Below, in pieces: positions 49,330 through 58,900 of a stretch of 64,000 nucleotides of DNA. Numbering within the stretch: position 1 is the stretch's first letter; every line of letters begins with the position of its first letter. Made by a program: the position numbers and the translations under genes. This DNA comes from Holophagaceae bacterium. Its GTDB lineage: Bacteria; Acidobacteriota; Holophagae; Holophagales; Holophagaceae. The DNA lies in the NCBI GenBank assembly GCA_016720465.1, contig JADKKO010000002.1, forward strand, positions 102,001 to 166,000, written 5' to 3'. The notes beneath the pieces were generated by a model. It was not told where the DNA came from and did not search any database. It saw nothing but the letters and a program-made list of their open reading frames with translations.

Positions 49330-50937
49330 CTACTTGCGGGGCTTTTTCTTGGGAGACGCAGGTTTGAATGGAGCCTTGCCGCGTTTGGCGGCTTCGCGCT
49401 TTTCAGCGGTCCAGCGCGGTTTGGGGCTCGCTTCCCGCGTGCTCGGAGCGGCGGTTCTGGGGCCGCGCGGAGTGGCAGGCCGTTCCTTAGAGCCGCCCGT
49501 CGGCCGCTCTTTTCGCGGACCCGCTGGGCGGTCATTCCTGGGGCCGGCGTAACGGCTGCGGGCGGGGGTTTCTTCCCTTTCCGGGCGGGGGCCACGCGTT
49601 GCAGCGGGGCCGGTTCCTTCGGCCCGGCGGGCTCCCGCGTAGGTGCTGCGGGGCTTCTTTTCAACACCCTCGCGGGGAGCCGCGGGGCGGGGGGGGCGCG
49701 GCGCTTTAGCCTGGTGATATCGAGATGCTTCGTCCTTTTCTTTTCCTGATCCTTCGTCCGCTGGCTTCCGCGGTCCCGCGGGGCGCGCATCGCGGTCGGC
49801 CGGGCGTGAATCCCGGGCGCCCGCCACCCTTGGCCGCCGGGGCCGTTCTTCTTTGCCGAGAAATTCCGGCACAGCGCCGAAATTCTCGGTGTTCTCACCC
49901 TTCCGGTAGACCTTGGCCCGGTGGATCCGGTCTTCCTTGCGGGCCTTCGTGATTTTGGGTTTGAAGATGCCCGCCTCGCCTTTCACCCCGGCTTCCGCGC
50001 GGGTGACGCGGGAGGCGGTGCGCAGGACCTTCAGGGCTGCTTCCATATCCGGTGGCATGGGGGCCGTGACCGTGACGTTCTTCTCTTCCACCGGATGGCG
50101 GAATCCCAGCAGCTCGGCATGCAGCGCCTGGCGGTCGATAAGCTCGCTCTCCTGGCCGTAGACCTGGTCCCCGAGCAACGGAAATCCCTTGTCCGCGAAC
50201 TGGACCCGGATCTGGTTCCGGCGGCCGGTTTCAAGCTTTACCTCGACCACCGTATGGCCGGGGAGCCGCTCCAGCACGCGATAGTGGGTGATGGCCTGCT
50301 TGGCGCCCTTGGTGTCGCCGCGCTTGTCCACGGACATGCGCAGGGATTTGGAATGCTCCACCAGATGGCCGGTCATGGTGCCGCTGTTCTCGGGCAGTTC
50401 GCCCACCAGGATCGCCTTGTAGACACGGGTCAGCTTGTGTTCCTCGAACATGGCCTTGAGCCCGTGCAGCGCCTCGGGAGTCTTGCCGAAGACCAGCACG
50501 CCGGAGGTGAAGCGGTCCAGGCGGTGCACGATAAATAAATCAAAACGCTTGAAGCCTCGGCGGCGGTAGGAGTCCGTGATGGCGTCCGCAAGGTTGGGAT
50601 CGCCGCCCTTTTCCGCGGGCACCGTGAGCAGGCCCGCGGGCTTGTCCACGAAGAGCAGATGGCGGTCCTCGAACAACACTTTGAAATCCCCACCCGCGCT
50701 CCGCTTGGCCTTGGGCAGTTCCTTGTAGATGGTGGAATCGTCGAACCGCACGGCGATGGTGTCTCCGGCCTTGAGCCGCAATCCATACTTCGTGGCAGCC
50801 TGCCCGTTGACGGTCACGCAAGAAGCATCCAGCAGGCCCTTGGCCTGCCGATGGCTGACTTCCAGCACCCGGTGCAGCTCTGCCGCTAAAGCTTCGTCTT
50901 CAACCTCGGCTTTCCAAGTCTTATCCAAACGCGCCAT
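49330..50937 (-). CDS. RluA-family RNA pseudouridine synthase with long disordered tail
   Basis: 535 residues from ATG 50937 with GGAGGG upstream. An S4-type RNA-binding part (about 1-75) is followed by the RluA domain with the catalytic aspartate in VHRLDRFTSGVLVFGKT and GRRNQIRVQFADKGFPLLGD. From about residue 300 the protein is a roughly 230-residue Arg/Lys/Pro/Ala-rich, low-complexity extension (for example RGPRPEREETPARSRYAG), much longer than usual. It isomerises uridines in rRNA or tRNA; the exact target is unknown. Confidence 0.88.
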   Translation of the reverse strand: MARLDKTWKAEVEDEALAAELHRVLEVSHRQAKGLLDASCVTVNGQAATKYGLRLKAGDTIAVRFDDSTIYKELPKAKRSAGGDFKVLFEDRHLLFVDKPAGLLTVPAEKGGDPNLADAITDSYRRRGFKRFDLFIVHRLDRFTSGVLVFGKTPEALHGLKAMFEEHKLTRVYKAILVGELPENSGTMTGHLVEHSKSLRMSVDKRGDTKGAKQAITHYRVLERLPGHTVVEVKLETGRRNQIRVQFADKGFPLLGDQVYGQESELIDRQALHAELLGFRHPVEEKNVTVTAPMPPDMEAALKVLRTASRVTRAEAGVKGEAGIFKPKITKARKEDRIHRAKVYRKGENTENFGAVPEFLGKEERPRRPRVAGARDSRPADRDARPAGPRKPADEGSGKEKDEASRYHQAKAPRPPRPAAPREGVEKKPRSTYAGARRAEGTGPAATRGPRPEREETPARSRYAGPRNDRPAGPRKERPTGGSKERPATPRGPRTAAPSTREASPKPRWTAEKREAAKRGKAPFKPASPKKKPRK

Positions 50938-51014
50938 CGTGGTCCCTCCGGGCCCGGCGTCCTTGAAACGCTGAGCCAACCATCCAGCAGAACATTCAAA
51001 CCCGGATTCCCCAA

Positions 51015-51058
51015 GAAAAAAGCGGCGCCCCCAACCCACAAAGGGATGCGCCGCTTTT
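51015..51058 (-). terminator. Terminator after the M16 peptidase gene
   Basis: On the minus strand AAAAGCGGCGC (51058-51048) pairs with GCGCCGCTTTT (51028-51018) across a 19-base loop, followed by more T. It lies 19 bases after the peptidase stop. Confidence 0.8.
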
Positions 51059-51076
51059 CATAGAATGCCTGCCAGG

Positions 51077-53886
<2,810 letters not shown>

Positions 53887-53965
53887 CGGGGCTCCAAAGA
53901 CTCGGCTCAAAGGCACGGAAACCCAGATTCCCACGGCTTACCTAGCAATCCAATGTTAAAGCTTG

Positions 53966-54571
53966 TTAAGAAACGCTCAGGAGCTCCGCCAGCCGGGCCC
54001 GCCAGGCTGATTCCAGGTCCGCCAGATGGAGCCCCTTGCCTTTGTTCGGGGCGCCCTGGAGCAGTCCTTGGGCGGATGGGTGGGGCAGGACGTGCAGTTC
54101 GAACTCCGGGGCATCCACGAGCCTGCCGAAGAGCCATTGGGCCCTTTTGCCCAGGGCGATGATCTTGAGCCGGGCCGGGCAAAGCGAGGCCGCCCGGGCC
54201 ACATCGCCCCTGATGCGGGCCAGATTTTCTGGAGATCTCAATTCGGCATCGGTGGGAGCCCGGAAGGTCTGGCCGTCCTTGGTTGGGCAGATCGGGTAGG
54301 CATTGCCTAAAGCCGAACCCTGGAGGATGGGTGCCAGGCCGCGCTCTTTCAGGACCTTGCCATCCCAGGATTCCCAGGCCGCTTCGGGAACCTCGGCAAG
54401 GCCTGCCCTGGCAAGGGTTTGGTAGACAATTTTGCCGGCCCGGTCACCCCAAAACGGTATGCCGGATTGATCCGCCCCCCTGGGACCCGGCGCTTCGCCC
54501 ACAAGCATCACCCATACCGGACCTGCCGTTGGAAAAAGTGGGGGTACTGGGACTTGTTGAATTCGAGGCAT
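53966..54571 (-). CDS. Uracil-DNA glycosylase superfamily protein
   Basis: 201 residues. LVGEAPGPRGADQSGIPFWG matches motif 1 of the family 4/5-type glycosylases, and VLPHPSAQGLL matches motif 2 (HPS). The four cysteines that bind the iron-sulphur cluster in families 4 and 5 are not all present (only two Cys seen), so it belongs to a cluster-free branch or is a divergent member. It would remove uracil from DNA. It is upstream of the M16 gene with an 80-base gap. Confidence 0.75.
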   Translation of the reverse strand: MPRIQQVPVPPLFPTAGPVWVMLVGEAPGPRGADQSGIPFWGDRAGKIVYQTLARAGLAEVPEAAWESWDGKVLKERGLAPILQGSALGNAYPICPTKDGQTFRAPTDAELRSPENLARIRGDVARAASLCPARLKIIALGKRAQWLFGRLVDAPEFELHVLPHPSAQGLLQGAPNKGKGLHLADLESAWRARLAELLSVS

Positions 54572-54627
54572 GGCACAAGGGTGCCACAGGCCTATGTTAT
54601 TAGGTCACGGGAACGGAGGCTCCCCCC

Positions 54628-54828
54628 ATGGCAAGCATCGGTACTCAGGAACCAGAAACCTACAGGGCTGTGGCTAGGTCACATCGTTTCACAGAATTAA
54701 GGCTTCCGCCCATGTTCTACATCCGCATGAGCTACCACGAGATCCCCCCCATGCTCACCGCCAGCGACCTGCCCGCCCCGGAAAAGTTCCACGAGCGCCT
54801 AGCCGCCTGGCTGATGAAGCAACATTAG
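54628..54828 (+). CDS. Small hypothetical ORF ending on the repeat array
   Basis: 66 codons from ATG 54628, with GGAGG at 54615-54619; an inner ATG at 54712 would give 38 residues (MFYIRMSYHEIPPMLTAS onward). No domain was recognised and it may be a gene remnant. Its TAG stop is part of the first repeat hairpin, as at fabG. Confidence 0.35.
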   Translation: MASIGTQEPETYRAVARSHRFTELRLPPMFYIRMSYHEIPPMLTASDLPAPEKFHERLAAWLMKQH

Positions 54829-54879
54829 GCGCAGTTAGACCCTGGCCAGCGTTTTTCTGGCCAGGGCCTTACTGCGCCT
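54827..54879 (+). other. Complete outer stem of the first array hairpin
   Basis: AGGCGCAGT (54827-54835) pairs with ACTGCGCCT (54871-54879). Inside are a T-T mismatch, two pairs, one mismatch, then the 10-bp core with a 7-base loop. The same order (outer stem, T-T mismatch, two pairs, one imperfect pair, 10-bp core, 7-base loop) occurs at 48489-48539 with a different outer sequence. Confidence 0.8.
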
Positions 54880-55024
54880 TATGTCGGCCGCAGGCCGACG
54901 CGATGGGTGGTGGACCGAGGAAAGTTGGAGGGTCGAGCCGCACCTCACCCGGTTCCCTGGCCAGCGTTTTTCTGGCCAGGGCCTTACTGCGCCTTATGTC
55001 GGCCAAGGCGCTCCAGGTGACGGG

Positions 55025-55092
55025 TGGTTCTCCAGACAGAGTCGAAGTCTGTGCAGCATAAAATACCGATCCCAGGCCGACGCGATGGATGG
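55025..55092 (+). repeat. Insert module D, copy 1
   Basis: Begins TGGTTCTCCAGACAGAGTCG and ends AGGCCGACGCGATGG. It is nearly identical to 55274-55342 and partly preserved at 55521-55587. It fills the loop of the GTCGGCC stem and contains a small CAGAC/GTCTG hairpin. Confidence 0.8.
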
Positions 55093-55185
55093 TGGACCGA
55101 GGAAAGTTGGAGGGTAGAGCTGAACATCACCCAGGTCCCTGGCCAGCGTTTTTCTGGCCAGGGCCTTACTGCGCCTCCAGCTGAC

Positions 55186-55262
55186 GGACAGTCCACTGGA
55201 CTGTCCTCCCGCTCTTCGCTTCGCTCAGTCGCGGAGCTGGAGCCTCTATGTCGGCCAAGACG
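55186..55262 (+). repeat. Insert module E, copy 1
   Basis: 77 bases, nearly identical to 55430-55506 (one clear difference at the hairpin: GGACTGTCC against GGCCTGTCC). It contains the hairpin GGACAGTCC-ACT-GGACTGTCC (55186-55206). Most of it lies within the stem CTCCAGCT (55175-55182)/AGCTGGAG (55235-55242). Confidence 0.85.
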
Positions 55263-55429
55263 TCTCAGGCGATGGTAGTTCTCCAGACAGAGTCGAAGCC
55301 TGTGCAGCATAAAATACCGATCCCAGGCCGACGCGATGGGTGGTGCTCCGAGGCATACGAGAGCCGAGGAGATCACCTACGCAGAAGCCAGCGTTTTATT
55401 GGCCAAGGTCTTAGGCGTCTCCGGCTGAT

Positions 55430-55506
55430 GGACAGTCCACTGGCCTGTCCTCCCGCTCTTCGCTTCGCTCAGTCGCGGAGCTGGAGCCTCTATGTCGGCC
55501 AAGACG
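55430..55506 (+). repeat. Insert module E, copy 2
   Basis: Direct repeat of 55186-55262 at a distance of 244 bases. Its enclosing stem is CTCCGGCT (55419-55426)/AGCTGGAG (55479-55486), where the A-to-G change keeps a G-T wobble pair. Confidence 0.85.
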
Positions 55507-55915
55507 TTGCTGTCGAAGGGTGGTTCTGCGAAGAATGTGAGGGACGCTCAGATTCAAATACCGATCCCAGGCTGACGCGATGGGTGGTGCGCCTCGCAGC
55601 GCTGGTGCCACCACCACGAATGCACATGGTGCTTTTTATCTTGGTATCAGGCATTACAAATGCAGCAGGCTGATAACTCAATAGCGAAGCACAAGAGTCA
55701 TTCCCCATTTCACCAAACGCGATCAAGCGACTCAACCTCAAACCCTCAGCAGAAGTCTGTCACAACCGGCTTGGTAGCTGCGGCCATGCATGCATACACT
55801 CAATTCAGTTGCCAAGAATCTGGGGCTATCAATTCTCTCTCAGCCCACGTCTCAACGGCTCCTGGCGTCGGTCGAATAGAGTCGATTCTCAGATTTTTCA
55901 CGAATGGGGTTCTCC

Positions 55916-58900
55916 ATGCAGCGAAGCATTCCGTATTCTCGGAACAAAGTCACCGTTGTTCTATGTACCTCGGCATTCCTTCTGACTCTTGGGTGTTCTG
56001 GTGGAGACGATAACGCTGCGAATGGATCCACACCCCAAAATGTCGCACCGGTCTTCACGGTCAATCCTCAGCCCCAATTCATAACTCTTGGACAAACGGC
56101 TACCTTCACAGTCGCTGCTTCAGGAACGCCAACGCCCTTGTACCAGTGGATGAAGAACGGCAATCAAATTTCAGGTGCCGTAGCGGCAACCTACACAACC
56201 ACCGGCACAACGAAGCAGGATAATGATTCGAGCTTCAGCGTCATCGCTTCGAACGTTGCCGGGAGCACAACCTCAGCTTCTGCCGCGCTCCATGTCCAAT
56301 GGGTACCAACGATAACCTTCAATCCCGTTTCGTTATCGGTCCCGGAGGGGCAACAGGCAAAATTCTCAGTAACCGCAGAGGGGAGTCCCTCGCCGAAATT
56401 TCAATGGCAACGGGAAGGCCAAGATATTCAAGGAGCAACCACTGGGACCTACACCATTCCAGCGGCAGGCAGTGGTGACAATCAGGCCTCATTTACCGTG
56501 GTTGTCAGCAACTCACTTGGACACCTGACCAGCAATCCAGCCGTGCTGACGGTGGTCCCCCTTGCCACTCCCCCTACGATCACCTCCCAGCCGACTGATC
56601 GACTAGTTACGGAAGGACAGTCAGCGTCTTTCAATGTCGCTGCCTCGGGCAGCACCCCGATGTCGTATCAATGGCAGAGGGATCAGAGTGATATCCTCGG
56701 CGCTGTCGCTGATACATGGATTCTCCCATCCGCTTCAATAAGTGATAGCGGGGCCCAGTTCCGATGCCATGTTAGTAATTCGGCGGGAAGCGTCTACTCG
56801 TCCCCGGCAAAACTGACCGTGAACCAGGCCGACAATCAGGCCCCCAGCACGCCGCTCATCACCACAGGGCCAACGTCGGCGGTGACCAAACACCAATACA
56901 CCTACAACCTCTCATCCGTGGATCCAGAAGGGGATCCGATCACCTACTCGCTGGCCGTGGCCAATGCCGATGCGAGCATCACGGGCAATGTTTTGACTTA
57001 TCGGCCTAGCACGCCATCATTTGGCGGCGCACCCATCAACACTACGCTGTCAGTGGTAGCCAAGGACTCCCATAACAACACTTCCCCAACTGGAACGATC
57101 ACCGTCAACGTGATCGCCAATCGTGCGCCCGTCTTCACCAGTGGGAACACCCTCCAGGTGACAGGCGATGTTGCGACGGCGCCAAGCACCTTCAGGTACA
57201 CAGCCACCGCAACAGATCCCGATACTGACACGGTCACATTTGCGGTGAGAGCAGGGTCCGTGTCGATCAAAGACAACGTAGGTTCCTACGTGGCTACTCC
57301 TTCGACCTGGACCGACGGACTACCCCCGATCTCAGGGGGCGTGGTGTCCTTCCCGAACCTGTCCATACCATCTGGAAAAACAGCGGTGAGGGTAACGTTC
57401 GCAGTCATAGCCCGTGACGTGGTTGCCTTCGGCGACAGTGATCCATCCGAGCGTGCCGTCACGGCGACGTACTCCACCGGAAACTTGGCTCCGATTATCA
57501 CGAGCACATCGATACCGGGCGTGCCACAGAACCACGGGATCCCAGTCAATTCAGGCGTGCAGCCCTACCAATTCAGCGCTTCCGATTCGGTGGGCGATAC
57601 CCTGACCTGGTCTTTGGTCACGGCTCCGGTGGGTTTTGCGCTCTCTTCGGCAGGCATGTTGACCTGGGCCTCGAATTTCGCGGCGGGAGCCGATTTCGCC
57701 GCCCGAAGCATCACCGTCAAGGTGACCGACCAGGGTGGCCTCTCGGATACAAAGACATTTCAGATCAACATCGTGCCGGACAGCAAGCCGATCTTTTCCG
57801 CACAAACATACACGGAGACCGTGACGAACGTGCAACTCCACGAACCTTCGAACCTTCGCCAGAAGATCACAGGCCACAGTTATTTCAATTTCCTGGACAC
57901 AAATGCGGCGGACCGTGAGTACTACGCCGATCTGAACAATTCGATCAAGGGATGGCGCGCGGGCGTGACTGCGACAGACGCCGAGAACGACGTGATGGTG
58001 TACAGCGTGAAGCCGAATTCGGTGTTCCGATTCGGCGTGCCCTTCGGGCCCTACGGAACACCGAACGACTCAAATTCAGCCCCCGCGGGCGGCCGGTATC
58101 CATACATCGTTCCGGGTCCCGGGACGGATACTTCCTCCACGGGCGTGGTACGGAAGCCCGGTGAGATTGCATGGCGTCCAGGCTATGGCTTGGCGCTCCC
58201 AGGATCAGACGGATTAGTGCTAAACACGGGCATCAACGTAGATGCGGTGACCGGTGTTATAGATGGAATACCGGTGCACGATCCGGTGAACTGGTCGATC
58301 ACGTTGTCTGCCCAAGAATTGGTAGGGACTTCTGCGATACCAGGCCAGTACAGCGAAATGTCATTATCAATCAAGGTTCAGCCGAACCATCAGCCAGCGA
58401 TTGGAGCGTTGACGACCATCAACCTGCCAGCCATCACCGCAGGCGTTAACCTGGGAGCAGGCACGGCGGTGACGCCGAACATCGGCCGTCCATCAATCCA
58501 AGAGCCCGTGGCCAGCGACACGAGCACGCCAGGAACACCGAGCAAATGGATCTGGGCGATCGGAACGCCCGGAACGGCGGGCACGGACGCGAATATCGCG
58601 GATCCCAACACGATTCCGTTCCACGGCCACCAGGATGCGATCCAGGTATTCTTCGGAAACGCGCCGTATAACGCAGCCAATGGCATTGGTGTGTTGTTGG
58701 CTTTGGCAGGTAACTTCCCGGTTTCTGACGCGACGGGCAATTACCCGTCGGTGCTGACCTCAGGTTCGATCCCGAACGGCTTCTACAATCCTTGGCTCTC
58801 GGCAGTCACTCCGATGACCTATACGGTGAGTTGGGCGCCGATTCGCATCCAGTACCAGTTGGGACGATACTTGGCTTACGCCTACAGCGTGGCCAATGGC

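Larger units (their letters stand above)
54827..55622 (+). repeat. Tandem array of four nested hairpin repeat units
   Basis: Core hairpins start at 54840, 54955 and 55137, with a degenerate one near 55387; spacings grow from 115 to 182 to about 250 bases. The first three cores are CCCTGGCCAG, loop CGTTTTT, CTGGCCAGGG. Each unit ends with GTCGGCC ... GGCCGAC then GCGATGG. Unit 1 is minimal; unit 2 has about 70 bases inserted in the GTCGGCC loop; units 3 and 4 also carry a CTCCAGCT-type stem of about 70 bases. Confidence 0.85.
54572..55915. other. 1.34-kb segment without a convincing large gene
   Basis: It holds the small ORF 54628-54828, then the repeat array 54827-55622, then about 290 bases of lower-GC sequence with no recognised feature that must contain the promoter of the giant lipoprotein gene. 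Reading frames in the array only repeat the array (for example GRRDGWWTEESWRVE appears twice) and do not look like proteins. Confidence 0.7.

Noticed and set aside
54827..54880. Integron attC site (GTTAGAC in the left arm fits GTTRRRY, and the hairpin sits after a stop codon)
   Set aside because: The partner core sequence is not at the right end. The fabG copy has GTTACGC, which does not fit, and the stem lacks the extrahelical-base layout of attC. No integrase gene is in view.
54827..55622. CRISPR array
   Set aside because: Units are 115-250 bases with internal palindromes and variable insertions. There are no short regular repeats with unique spacers and no cas genes.
54881..55673. Open reading frames of 60-140 codons in the repeat array
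   Set aside because: They follow the repeat sequence in several frames, have no ribosome binding sites, and repeat the same peptide blocks; structure rather than coding explains the conservation.
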